Shown here in pieces: positions 26,846 through 39,985 of a stretch of 64,000 bases of DNA. The notes beneath the pieces are model-generated. The model saw only the letters and a program-made list of their open reading frames with translations, searched no databases and was not told where the DNA came from. The position numbers and the translations under genes are program-made. Origin of the DNA: Apostichopus japonicus. Taxonomy: Eukaryota > Echinodermata > Holothuroidea > Aspidochirotida > Stichopodidae. Numbering within the stretch: the first letter of the stretch is position 1; every line of letters begins with the position of its first letter. The stretch spans positions 12,268,499 through 12,332,498 of the forward strand of contig NC_092565.1 of the NCBI RefSeq assembly GCF_037975245.1. The letters are read 5' to 3'.

Positions 26846-29282
26846 TGTAACCAACCACTGAGCATAAAAATCTGCGGCAATGCTAGAAATATTTATTTAG
26901 AATTTACTTAGAATTACACTTTTAGTAGGAGATGATTTTTATCATTCACTTTCTTCATTTCATCACGAGTAACGAGTTTGTAGGGGTGTAATGTTGGGGC
27001 GATCGGACGGGGGTGGGGGGGCGGGGTGGTACTGGTCACGTTTAGTTACGGTGTGTTTGGCAGTGCCGGGTCTGTAATCGACTTGACCATTTTACGAGAA
27101 TCATGTTAAGGAACATTATAACTAACACAGCAAGTGGAACGCAGTCCTTCTGTATTAACTATACTTTTTCTCTATTGTATTTTTTCTTCCCCTTCTTCAA
27201 TTTCACAAGATGTAAATTCTGATTCATATAGTATTTATACTGCATGGGGTGGTAGCAATCATATGATAACTCAATGTTGAAGCTATAATGGTGTTTATTA
27301 TTGCCATGTTATGAGTGCAAACATGAGTTGAAATATCTTGTTGGTAACAACAGTCAAACCTGCATGAAACTTTAGTCTTTGGCAGCCTACTTTACAATGT
27401 TCTCATATAAAGCGTGGCAAGGAATAATTATGCCCAGGGGTGTACATGTTCTTTTTTCTTTAGTATGTTTTTGTTCCACTAGGTCGTATTTTTCATTTTG
27501 AAGCAATCGTTCTTTCAAAAGATTTTATTTGTATAAATTTAATAAAGATTTTTAATCAATAACGAATTGTAATTTTTTGTTATGATAGCCAACTCATAAA
27601 ATAATGATCCGTTAGATTGTGGAATCCAATATTTTGGCGTAGAATTATTATTTTCTTTTTATTTTGTTGATCGATGAGGGACAATAACAAACATGAAAAT
27701 GACTCAATTTTAATAAAGAAATTTTATAAATCAATCAAGATCAATATTTCAATATTGAATAAAAAAATTCACAAAATACCAAGAAAACGTTAATAAGCAT
27801 ATACTCTGTATTAGTCAAACGTTTGAAGAACAGACACTTTAAAAATAGATGTCGGAACACACTGACGTTATTTAAAGTCAATATTTGAACCAAGAAGAAA
27901 CTTCTCATTTCTTTTGTAATAGCTTCACATCAAAGTCAAAATTTATTGGGTATTTTTTTTCCTACTATGTATTTGTTAATTTTACTTTCTAAAGGATGGT
28001 TTAATAAAGTAATTAACATATATACGTACTGTTATTGATTCATTGATGAACACAAAGGAACAAAAGCCCCACAAAGGTGACGTATGATATATGTGACAGG
28101 TATTTTGTGTGACGTTCTAATAAGTTTTATAACAGTTTACCTCCAGGTTCGTTTATTTCACTTTTCCAGGATTCTGGCAAAACAAAAAAACCTCACAAAA
28201 ATACCATCGGTGGTTCAAAATGCAAAATATGAACTATTGTCCTAGTTTTGAATATATCCACTTTTGAGTAATTGGTGGTGATTGGTTTTGTATAGGTCAT
28301 TTTTTTTCTTTTATTTTAAGAGGGGGGGGGGGGTGCGGTTCACCAGTGCCCAAAATGTAAAAACTGGTTGGTGAATTAATGCTAGTTTTAAGGCGGTGCT
28401 AGTCTTCATTGTATTTGGGATGTCCTATATCGTCTGCTGGTTTAAGTCTTCCTTAAGTTTACGAAAAGATTAAACAAAATTATACTAAAAGTTCAGCATT
28501 GGTGAATTCTCATATTTGGTATATTAATGCCCATCTATATGGGCTGCTATTAGTTATGGTATAGAGGTAAATTTTTGTTCAGTGTAAGGATTATTTTATT
28601 GAAACTGCTTTTCTTAAACAAATTAAAGGAATTCAAAGTGAACACAAGAACATTTAAAATGGTCCATGTTGATCATATAATTTCAAGATTCCTGTTTTGT
28701 AACGTAAATTACCGATTCACTGAAGAGGTTAACTCGGTTGAATTAACTTCAAGATCGTTCACCTGCAGTTGTCAGGAGTAACGAACGTACATCATAGAGC
28801 GTACACTTTGGAACACAGACATTTGAAAACACCTTTCCCGCCCCATCCCTGATGGGGAGGATTGTGGTGAGCTGTGAGCTGGAGTAATAGTAATATCACT
28901 TTAATTACTTCGAATGTATAATGGTTTAATTTGAAAAGAATGTGTGTAATTAATATTTTATATCGTTATCAGGTAGTGTTTGGGGTCTTGGGGTTCGGGG
29001 GGGGGGCCTCCCCTCCCTACCCCCAATAAATTCATCATTAAACATAACAAGGAGAAAATCAACCCGCACGTTGATGTTTTAAAACTGATTCCAAAGTTAC
29101 GACACATCATGATCTCACCAATATCAACGGGTCTCATGGTTATTCAGTGGATACATGACGTCAGGCCTTGTACGGTACATGACTCGTTACGGCAGATCGG
29201 TGCGTGGTCTCTTTCTTTTCCTATGTCAGGCAAAACACAATAGGTGATAGTCAAATTGTTTTGGACACGTTCACGTAAAATA

Positions 29283-29533
29283 CATTCTAAAAACGTTGGG
29301 CAAATAATTTACCCCAACATTTGGCTAAAGTATATATTGCCTCAAAATAAACAATATATAAGACAAATTTTTGACCCATTCATCACTTTTTGTCAATAAA
29401 ATTATTTGGTTAAACCGTCGTTATTTTACTTGCTTTGTGGCAGCAAAACCTTAGCCAAATTAAATTTGGTTGGCTTGCCATACGTATCCATGGTGTTGGG
29501 TAAAAATAATATTTGCTCAAAACTCTTAGAGTG
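29283..29533. mobile_element. MITE-like element with TA target site (251 bp)
   Basis: The left end CATTCTAAAAACGTTGGGCA and the reverse complement of the right end, CACTCTAAGAGTTTTGAGCA, match at 14 of 20 positions. Both ends are flanked by TA (29281-29282 and 29534-29535). The inside is AT-rich with partly self-complementary Ccaa/TTGG motifs and has no coding capacity. A TA duplication suggests a Tc1/mariner-like or similar TA-targeting transposase, but the superfamily is inferred. Confidence 0.65.
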
Positions 29534-31171
29534 TATATAGAGAAAACGCCAAAATCAGCTCACAAAAACTGATGACGTCTGCGTCACTGATGAGGAGCGT
29601 CTAATGAAAAACGCCAAAAAAAAAAACTCTCAGCAGATATCAATATTATGATTTTAAAATATGTGAAATGTATACTTTCTGTATAGAACAGAGTACGCAC
29701 ACATATATCCATAGACCTACACACGTCTATGTTTACATTATAAACAGCGGACATTTTGTTTATTTGTTTGTTTGCGTGTTTTTCTGAAAACGTCCTTTTA
29801 TAGAAAACAGTTGTTTGGAGTCTTTAATTCCTGATACTGTATAACATTCATAACTTCATATCGATATACATACAGGACAAGATATAAAAAACTAATGTGG
29901 TATAATGTAAAAAGGGGTTCTTTTTCAATTCAATTTAATTCTGTAGAGACGTTCATAATAGCCACGAAAAAGCAATTCCTGAACTGGCACTACTTTGCGT
30001 CCATATATTTTACCTCCCGCTGTGATTTTTGTCTTTATGTTGTTGTTGTTGTTATTTGCTCGGAAGCAGAGATCTACTTAAGCGAGGAAGGAAACGTGAG
30101 AGAGAGCTTAGCGATCATAGCATCAATTTAGAATTGCCTGTAGGTTTAAATCCAATCCGTTAATCTGAGAGGGATTTATATTTTTTAGTTATGGAAGAGC
30201 CTATGATCCATATAATTTGTTTTAAGGCTTTGTATGAAGCAGTTAATTTTTTATTGCAAATTGATAAACATTAAAACCCGAAGTACATGAGATTGATCAT
30301 AAATTTCAATTCGTTATTAAAAGTAGAACAACATCAGAACATTCGAAATGAAAAAGAAAGTAAATATTATTGATCTGAAACAGGCTTTTGCCTCTTGTTC
30401 AAGTCTATTTACAGATTATTTTGTTCAGTAGTCAGTTGTGACTCTGCATGGCATTGTATTGTATATAGTTGTTTTAATCGGGATATCACGCACATTGCTG
30501 TAATTACATGTATCGTAACGTAGCGTTATCAGTTTCAGAACATGAACTGAGATGTAATTAAAAGGAGAAAAGAATTACCTCATAATAAATATGAATCATT
30601 AAAGCCATATCGGAAAAAATTACCACAGGTATAGAGAGAAGATTATTTCTGACATAATCGAAGTAAAAATTTAAACTTTGTTCATTGAATAGTTAAGAAG
30701 TCACACTGGCTTGACTTTATACCCATAAGTTTACCACATGTTGGATATGGAGTTTGATTCCAATGTTGATTTGTTTACTAACTGTTTGATTCACTAATGT
30801 AATTAATCCTATACACTGCTTTGTTGTTCCATCCAAACCATCGGTCGATGAAACACACGTGCGGTTATACTGGCGATAAAATTCTAGAAACTGGAAAATC
30901 TTTTCAAGCGAAGGAGATGCACTTTATTATAGAGCGCCTCGCGCTCATTATATCAATTTCGGACTACCCCGTTATGAGAATAAATCAGTCATTTGTCACG
31001 TTTAGAAGATAATTTACCATCCATCCATGCCATCGAAGCAGAAACATTTGTTCATTTTATTATAAACATAGTAATAAGGAGTTCAGAAGAAAGAGTATTT
31101 GAGTCGCATTTGTTGAGATAAAGAAAATCCGTCATTTCCTAAAATTGTAGGACCTACATTTCTGAAGAAAA

Positions 31172-31176
31172 ACATG

Positions 31177-31253
<77 letters not shown>

Positions 31254-31325
31254 ATATATATATTTTTTTTTTTTATTTATTTATTTATTTATTTATTTTT
31301 TGTTTATTGATATATTTATATATAC
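31172..31325. repeat. (TA)n plus TTTA-rich microsatellite
   Basis: TA repeat with TACATA interruptions followed by a T-run and (ATTT)n. Confidence 0.95.
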
Positions 31326-31394
31326 AGATTGTTATTTCTCGAATAACCTAACCAATATTGACGATGACGTCAGAGAAAGTTGATGGTTGCTTCC

Positions 31395-31680
31395 AGACTT
31401 GAAGGAATGAGTACAATGTCTGAGTGTCAGTACAACGTGTACAAGGTCCCGTGTAATAGTACAATCAAGTACAAGGTCACGTGTACGGGTGCATACAGGT
31501 ATATAAGACTAAGGCCTCGAGTAGATTTACGAGTGTTTGGTTTTGATTTTGTTGTTTGCGAGTACCAATCTGAGTACACATAACATGAGTACGAGTACAG
31601 CTAAGTCACTAGTCGAGTATACGAGTAGAGATATATATTGATTTCAGTATACGTGTATGGACTAGAGTACCACAAGTCTG
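31395..31680. repeat. Degenerate GAGTAC / GTAC-rich tract
   Basis: The short words GAGTAC, GTACAA, GTACGAG and CGAGTA recur at irregular spacing through about 285 bp. A similar tract lies at 50820-51475. It looks like a decayed short-unit satellite or low-complexity repeat. Confidence 0.55.
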
Positions 31681-32502
31681 ATTGATTCCATGCTTTGAAG
31701 TTGCCATTCTCCCGTAAAGCTGCATCATACGTCACGCTCGATATGGGTTAACATATGATAACATTAACATAGATGTAAGGTATACCGACAGACGCACCCG
31801 TAATGATCTTTAACCTTTGATTCACGAAATTCGAAGCCTTGGGCAGAAAGAGACCTGCCAAATCGATTTTCAAATGTTTACAAATGAGGCAATAAGATAT
31901 GACCTTACCTTTTTGGGGACACAGAACTTTCTTCGTTGTATTATATTAGTAACAGTCACATAGATCTGTCATTTGATTGACGGGGCGGGGAAGGGGGGGG
32001 GGCTTTTTACCAACGTATACAAATCGTTTGACAAGATTGGTACAAAGGTACGATTTACAACTTACAATTTTAAATGGCTGGCCACGTCTCGGTTGGTTTG
32101 GATTCGATATACAACATAAATGGTACCTTATCATTTTAATCTATAGAGTCATACAATTAAGGGAACTGTTATTTGCATTACAAAATACCTATCTCCAATG
32201 GAGTCGGATTATCTCGCTTTATTCTTGCCATTACGGCATCCCATAAGCTCTCGCCGACTTCAATTGTCGTAAATCTCAGTCGATATCATTCAGGAAATGC
32301 TCTTTAGGTGTTTACAGGCTATAAGCAAGAATAAACAGAGACTAAATCACTGTCAACCTTCGTAACGTAATTCTGTACTGGCTTAAAGTTCGTATGCAGC
32401 TACACTCGATAAATAAAACTATATTTTCTCTACATAGAAAACGCAGCCGAATGCCTGACTACAAACAGTAGCTTCATTAATTAAATTAAATTAGTTTGGA
32501 TA

Positions 32503-32560
32503 TATATGTATATATATATACATATATGTATAATATATTAATATATATTATATATATATA

Positions 32561-32606
<46 letters not shown>
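32503..32606. repeat. (TA)n microsatellite
   Basis: TA repeat with palindromic TATATGTATATATATATACATATA near the start, so it can form a hairpin. Confidence 0.95.
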
Positions 32607-32607
<1 letters not shown>

Positions 32608-33260
32608 TCTATTACAACGCAGTACTTTGACTATTGCGTAAACAATAATCTCAAATACTTTTCTATATAGTTTAAGTACTGCACATATTTCATTTGTTGT
32701 TTCACTATTATAAGTTTATTAATTTATTTATAGTCTTTCAGTCATTCATTTTCATTTCAAAAACAAAAGGATAGAAAAAGGTAAGCTATTTTTGCTTCCA
32801 TGTATATAGTAAGGTGGTTGATTTACGACATCTTCGTGTATAGGTCAGAGACCCCTTTTGGCCTTTGCGAGAGGACCGTCCTTAGAAGTTATCAATAAAT
32901 CCCGAGTGTGCAGTGGGCATCGCCAGACATATCATGTGGTCCCTGGTCATTTTGAGTATTTCATATATATAGATATTGAGGACGGTATAAGTTATACGAT
33001 AAAATAGTGAAAAGAGCTTTTGATGGTGACAGTAAAATGCGTGTTGCTTCAACGTATGGAACGCGGTTCAGTTTAGCCAAAGCAAAACCAATAAGTAGCT
33101 AATTTCTTTTTACAAATAGGCCCTACCGTCAATTTAATTAACAAAATACTAGAAATTAGAACAGAGTCACTATATTAATCTTTAATAATGATCACAGAAA
33201 GCTACACACACACAGCTCTACCGACGGAACTGCTCTTATGAGTTGGGATTTTGTAGCAAC

Positions 33261-33365
33261 ATACCGCGGTATGCAGTACCGTATATAAAAGTTGTAAATC
33301 GTACCCTTGTTTTAACTTAGCGACACACCGCGGTATATGCTGTACCGTATACACTTTGTAAACAT
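33261..33365 (+). repeat. Two-copy tandem duplication with ACCGCGGT palindromes
   Basis: The phrase ACCGCGGTAT...TACCGTATA occurs twice, at about 33263 and 33327, roughly 64 bp apart. Each contains the CCGCGG palindrome. Function unknown. Confidence 0.7.
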
Positions 33366-36300
33366 ATAACATTGTTATTTAACCTTTTAACTGTTTTAAC
33401 TAATATTGTTTACTAACAATTTTTTGTTAGTGTTTTCTGGAGACGTTTTCCTTGCCTGATCGTTAAATGTTACATTGTAGTTGTTATCCAAAACAAAACT
33501 CCATTATCTTAATAACATTTTAACAAATTTAGGGCAGAATTAAGGTATCCAGTTATGGAGTATTTTGTTGGCATGATGACTAATTACAGGAATAAATCGC
33601 TAACACGGATACTTGTAAAAGATTGGTCGGTTGCCAGGTTGCATAATTACTTCACTGCAGCCTTAAGGATTCTGCTTGTTTTGCGTCTAAACATCAACAT
33701 ATCAACCGAGGATTTGCGAGCAAACCCTCTCTTCTCCAAATCTGTCCATTTTAGTTCCTAATTGAGAATTTATGATTTGCTAATAGTTTTTGTTAGCTTA
33801 AAGGCAAAAACTATCTCTGTATAGTATAAATATTTAAGAACTAGCCCTACGGCGAGAGTATAGTTTACAACGTCTAAACAGATTGAGCTATAGCATAGCG
33901 GTGAATTAGGACGTTGGTTGTCTTTCTGTAACAGATAAGAATAAAGTTTATATATATATAGACATATATACATATACACGCACATAGAGGTGTTATTCGC
34001 TAAACTTGGATACCAAATAAGTATTAAATCACTCAAAGGTAACTCGGAATGACGAGGAATTTGTTTATCCCAGAAATCCGAGAGACACTCCTCACAGAGT
34101 AAACATGCAAAGTTCAGGTCATATCTGCCATAAACTTTCTACTCTATCGGTTTTGTTTTGTTTGGATTTTTTCCTTTGTAGAGGAGGGATGTTTTTTTCA
34201 TTTTACTTGTACCAAAGATGACAAACATTCTAGCCGACATTTCCTGCTTGGCCATATGTGACATATTAAATGTAAGTCATGGAGTCCAGACAAAACTGTC
34301 ATATGTATTGACTTCTCTTTAAAATGATGGGTTTCCAATATACTTTTATTATACAAATACCCAGAAGAATACATAAACAACTCACGGAAAGGTAAGGGGG
34401 AGGGAGGGGGGGGGGTTGAGTTTCATATGTGGTATGCATGTAAACTATACCAGCTAGCTCAAAGTTACAAAAGACGGACAGCGTCAATCCTACCCTCCCT
34501 TCCAACCCCTTGCCATATAAACTCCCTATCATTAAATTAGTACATCAAATGATTACTTGAAGCGGAAATGCTCTTTCGAAAATGTTACAGACCTAGACCT
34601 ATATAGGCTACCCAATATAAACATGAGGCTGCATGTTATATAATTACTTGGTATGTTTTTTTGTTTTTTTTTAAGATATTCACAAATGATAAGAAATGTG
34701 ATAAAATATTGGGAATGTTCCTTGAAAGCAAATTTGAAGAGTCGGTCGATATTTTTCCCTTTTTTCTTCTTTTTTTGACCAGATATGATTTCGCTTTTAA
34801 TTTCCTGCTTGCTCGGTTCTAATAACCCCAGCAAAAATAAAACTGTTTAAAAATAATCAACAACAGGACAGCGGCATATCGCCAGGGGCTGATCGAGGGC
34901 GAAACGGACTGTTTGCTAAACACGCCACTTTGAATGGAGACCCTTTGAGATTTAAAGAGTTATTGCTAAAAAGAAAGTACCCCGCGGTAGATGAAATGGG
35001 GGTACTATACTACTCGGTTTATCATATCAATTACCTTAAAGGGCACGGGCTATATCTTTAACTTAGCATGACGTGTCAAATGTGAATCTCACCGACAGAC
35101 CGTACAGTATAGATTAAAAATTGGCTTACATTGAGTCAAACAATTAATTTATACTTATATAAGCGATAATAAGTAAAGAAGAGAACAGAGGAATATCTTT
35201 TAAAGGTGGTGGGTCGCTATAAAAAATAAAGATTATAAATTATATTTATAACCGCTGCGACGAGGCTTACTTTGATAAACTATTGGAAAGGCACGCATGT
35301 GTTATTTTGCCGTGGGAAACAATATTCGATAAACACTGTACATTTCTCTCTGTTATATATCTAACATGACGTTGAGAATATACACCGAAAACTTCAATTG
35401 CCTCCCTATACCACCTTCGAATAAGGATGACGAAACCTTCTCAAGTATTGAATTAAAGAATGCTTCTTGCACTTGACCCTTTGCAGGGTAAAACGATAGA
35501 TAGACGTCTCGCGTATTAGTCAGGGTTATCCCCACCGTCCTGCGTTTTTCATTTCACGTATAGACTATTTCTCCATGTTTAGAAAGCTGAGCGTTCTCTG
35601 ACCTGTTTTGCAATTCCGATATTGATGCATGGGGCCTCGGTGTCGTAAGCAGATTGGGGAGGATGCATGCTAACTTTCGTTTGAGCAACAAAATTTACGG
35701 AAGTAACGGACGTTAACGGTGTCAAATGATTCGGAATTTACAACCTAAAGCTATATCACGGTCAACCGATTCACATAGAGATTACAGTAGCTACTGTAAA
35801 TCTTAAAGTTTTGTACCAGAGTAAAAACTGGACCGTGCTGATAAATCGGTAGCATGTGCTATAAGGATTACAGTAAGAACTGAGGATATGTGTAATCCCA
35901 ACAAATGCATAAAGCTCAATACAACTTTACTGCTCTTTGAAAAAATAACTCAAATTGATTAAGTAAATTTATTCATACTGCATGCTGTTAATCTTATGTA
36001 CTGATTACCGTGTGTTTCCTGAATTTTATTATAGAGCGATGAACTGTCACTTGAATGTTCCGCTCTGACGTGCAGGGAGGCACTATATGAAATAACAAAT
36101 GTACGACGCATGCATGTGTATACTGGGAACGTTAGAATCAACCATGACTACTGGTTCATTTACATTGGCACTATACGGTCATCATGTGTGTTTCTCACTG
36201 CCCTGGTTAAAACGTGTTTAATTAATTATGGGTCAAGTAGAAGATCGATATTGAGAAGAACGTAAATATTTGGCATATCTTCATCAAAGTGGTAATACAT

Positions 36301-36759
36301 TATCGGGTATAAGAGTAACAACATAAAAGTTAGGAAAACATACACAGATCACGCTATTCTCAAGTAATGACAGTTCCACGAAAGTATTTGAACAATCATC
36401 AATATAGTTCAAGGTGAACTGCAGCAAGCTGAAGCAAGTTTTGTTTTTGGAAGTTTGTGGACATAACAAAGTCGACGGCCACGGTTATCTTTATAAAAAC
36501 TTCACAACAGCTGAGTAAACTGAGGCATGACGGGAAATTACTGGGAATGCTTTGATAGTGGCGGAAAGAAGTTGAAGGTATTCTTTAATCATATATTTGT
36601 TTTGCAATCATAAGATCCGCACTATCTTGCTCTGTCGCCGGCGACGACCATGTACGGGACAGTGTACCGTATGATATATTTCGCCTAGTCTACCGGCAAG
36701 GTAGTCAATACAGCCGTGAAAGCCCCTGGTGTATAGGTGGTAAGATTTGTAGCCCCCCC

Positions 36760-37139
36760 CAGTGGCGGAGCGTCCATACAGTCAGGGGGCGGATGCCGCC
36801 CCCCCCCCCCCCCGACGGACTCAAATGGACTGCTGGCGCCCTTTTCAGCTTTTTACCACTTTTTACTTATTCGCGAATATTTACTTTTTTATTGCGCTCT
36901 CATCTACCTGACATTGACATTTGTCACATTTTTGACACCTATTTATTCTTCGTTTATCTGCAAATTAGCCAGGAAAGGCCAGGAAAGGGTCATTTCCGGC
37001 GATCTAGGAAGTATCTTTACTCAAAAAAATTCTGTACGCTCCGCGCCAACCTGTGGTGGCGCTCCGCTTAGATAGCGTCGAAAGCGCTCCTACAGACCAT
37101 TCTCGCCCCCCTTGACCAATACCCCTAGCTCCGCCACTG
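36760..37139. mobile_element. Non-autonomous hAT-type element B (380 bp)
   Basis: 12-bp terminal inverted repeats CAGTGGCGGAGC (36760-36771) and GCTCCGCCACTG (37128-37139). It is a close relative of element C 1.5 kb downstream, in the same orientation. Both flanks are C runs, so a target duplication cannot be judged. A C15-16 run lies inside near the left end. The frames inside (for example 36737-37075) are not a transposase. Confidence 0.85.
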
Positions 37140-38285
37140 CCCCCCCTCCCTCACCTCAATTTTGGTACCTCCCTGGCAGTTTTACAAGCATACATCAAAT
37201 CTATACACATAAATATCTACGATAATCTATACACACATACACCTACGATAATCCAACACCCCCCCCCCATTCGTCCCCTGTATAAGTAATGGCACCCAAA
37301 CCACTAGTGTTGTCGGGATATATAAGATTCAAATGAACACCTTCAATTACCGTATTTTAAGACCGTAAATTTGCCAGAATCTCACCATCGATAACCAAGA
37401 CAGTTACAGCGTATATACATGTATAGACTGATTCAGCAAAACCAAATTCCACCTTCATGTTCTCATACCCAGCGAACACAACATTCACGATGTCTGACCT
37501 TTTTGTGAAATGCTTAATATTTTATTTAAAAAAAAAGAAAGTCAAATATCTCATCGTTGGTGATATCATGAACAGCCCACGAGCTTGACAAGTCAAATGT
37601 ACTAGCTGAGCTCATTGTTTACATTGCTTCTATGTAAATCTTCAAAATATCTCAGGCCCGTCAGGAATGGTACAAACACTGCCTGATGAGTGCGGTCTTC
37701 ATGTAAAGAGGCTCAAGTTGGGAACTAAAATCCTAATATCTTCGTTATATAGGTATCACATCACAACTAGAGTAGTGCAAGTGTTCCTGAGAGGTTAACC
37801 ATTGTCGGAAAATAGTCCTAAAGTGACCTACTGTATTGATTTTTTTTTGTTGGCATTTTCTGTGTCATCACCGCTCTTTTTGATGCTTGAATGTTGAAGA
37901 GGATGATGGATGTTGAAGAGGATGAAATAAACTACTGATGGTCTAGCAATATGGATGATTAGAGGTAATTTAAGGTATTTTAGGAAATCTTGGGTGAAAC
38001 AAGAAGAATCCGCAGAGACAGCTGGCAAATGGGTTGGGGAGTACTATGCTAAACGCTGAGCTCTTCTACCTCAAACATTAAGCGATCAGTTTGGCAAAAG
38101 TTGAATGTGCTGTGATAGCCCACGCCATCAGCTATCATATGGTGGGTAGGTCATGTCAGTTGAAAACTTCTATCTATGCTCTATCGGCCTTGGAAAGTGA
38201 CGAGTTTATAGTGTGTAAGTCAATGGGACGATTAATTGTGGTGCCACACCTGTGGTAGTTATAGCATCTTTGTCTACGGTATATA

Positions 38286-38659
38286 CAGTGGCGGAGCGTC
38301 CATACAGTCAGGGGCGGATGCCCCCCCCCCCCCTGAAGGACTCAAATGGACTGCTGGCGCCCTTTTCAGCTTTTTACCACGTTTTACTTATTCGCTATTA
38401 TTGACTTTTTTTATTGCGCTCTCATCTACCTATTGACATTTGTCACATTTTATTGGCGACGACACCTATTTATTCTTCTTTTATCTGCAAATTAGTAAGC
38501 AAGGAAAGGGTCATTTCCGGCGATCTAAGGAGTATCTTTACCCAAAAACTTCGGTACGCTCCGCGCCAACCCGTGGTGGCGCTCCACTTAGATAGTGCCG
38601 GAAGTGCCCCTACAGACTATTCTCGCCCCCCTTGACCAATACCCCTAGCTCCGCCACTG
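38286..38659. mobile_element. Non-autonomous hAT-type element C (374 bp)
   Basis: 12-bp terminal inverted repeats CAGTGGCGGAGC and GCTCCGCCACTG, flanked by a perfect 8-bp target duplication GGTATATA (38278-38285 and 38660-38667). The 8-bp duplication with CAG termini supports hAT. It is the same family as element B, with the shared interior phrase ACTCAAATGGACTGCTGGCG. Confidence 0.92.
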
Positions 38660-39159
38660 GGTATATAGCTGCAGGGCCTGGTAATGTATTTAATGCTGAA
38701 AAAAATCGCCAATATACTTAATAGTCTCTTTCCTATACTCTTCACCGTATTGGAGTGATCGTGTAATGTAAAATTGATAATTTTGTATGTAAATACGGAA
38801 ATTGTTCAAGAAATGCAAAGTTAGAAACATAGAGGAATCTTGCAGTCTGGGAAAGGTGGTCTACACATTTGAGAAATTGTGATATGGTTATGTCTGCCTA
38901 GTTGTCCAAAAACAAATGGTGTTGCTTTTTACAAGTTATGACAGTCATAAGTTATGTTAAAAATTGTCCACTTCTTTGAGTTCTTCAAATATCAGCAATG
39001 TTTTGATCTTTCTCCCGGATATTAAGTGACCCTTTCCAAACATTTTGGCGACCCTATAGAGGGCCGCGACTAACAGTAGGAGGAAATTGGCTCTAACAGT
39101 ACTGAAGATGAAATTTAAAAGAGGCATAAAACCAGCTACCATTGTTATCTTAAGATGGT

Positions 39160-39240
39160 CGCTGATATTATAATGACGATGACAAAGACGATGACACAAA
39201 TGACATTAATGACGATGACGATTGCAATGACGATGATGAT
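39160..39240. repeat. (GACGAT/GATGAC)n microsatellite-like tract
   Basis: Irregular repeats of ATGACGATGACRA over about 80 bp. Confidence 0.75.
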
Positions 39241-39444
39241 CTCAGTTAGATAACTGTGACAATAAATCACTGAATCCTCTTACTTTCTCTCTTCTTGATA
39301 ATTAACTTGCTCTGTCTTATCCTCGCTGATCATTTTTGTAACCTGCAAAATAAATACAGACCATAACATGTTTTAAATTTTGCTGCGTAACATTAGAGTT
39401 TATAAATATAATATTCTTTTTATGAAATGTCTTTAGTTTATAGT

Positions 39445-39985
39445 AGCCATGGGCGTGGACCGAAGGGGGAGGGGCACTTGCTCCCCCCTCCCCACATTCA
39501 AAGTATTAAAACAGCAAGAAATATCTCTAAATGCTACATCTCCGGGGGCTTCGCACCCTGGACCCCAAATTGGGCTCACAAACACATTCCAGTGAAATTG
39601 AATTCCTCTCTGAAAGTGTTTTTGCACGTTTAATCACTATAAGAGAACAATGAAAATCTATAAAGTGAAAATGTCTCAGCTGAAGTCCTCAGGACTCCCA
39701 CAAATTCTTAGAATATACATTCTGGAGAAATTTAATTCTTCTCTCTCATGACATGTATTTTAGCGCTTTAAACTTGCTACGAGAGAACAAGAAGTCCCAG
39801 AAACACTACGGTCCCCCCTCTCTCCCGTGCCCTACTGTAGGACTTTTATATATTCCATAATGTAAAAGAAGAGTAACTCCCTTTTCTAAAATGCATTTGT
39901 GTGCTCTAAAACACCAGCAGGGGCCACGAACTATCTGAAAATGCTGCAGATGCTGGGGGCTTCGCCGCAGCCCTTTATTACCAAC
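39445..39985. repeat. Repeat family R2, locus 1 (diverged tandem units)
   Basis: About three diverged units contain ATTCYRGWGAAAT, a GAGAGAACAA box and a CYGGGGGCTTCGC box. The reverse-complement form of the same boxes (TTCTCTCGTAGCGA) is at 52440-52870. The left end CATGGGCGTGGACC followed by G and C runs resembles a transposon terminus, but no matching right end was found. Confidence 0.5.

Noticed and set aside
36737-37075. 112-residue frame beginning M-V-R-F-V-A-P-P-S-G-G
   Set aside because: It spans a non-autonomous hAT-type element and a C run. A related frame in element C (38236-38436) shows that it is repeat DNA.
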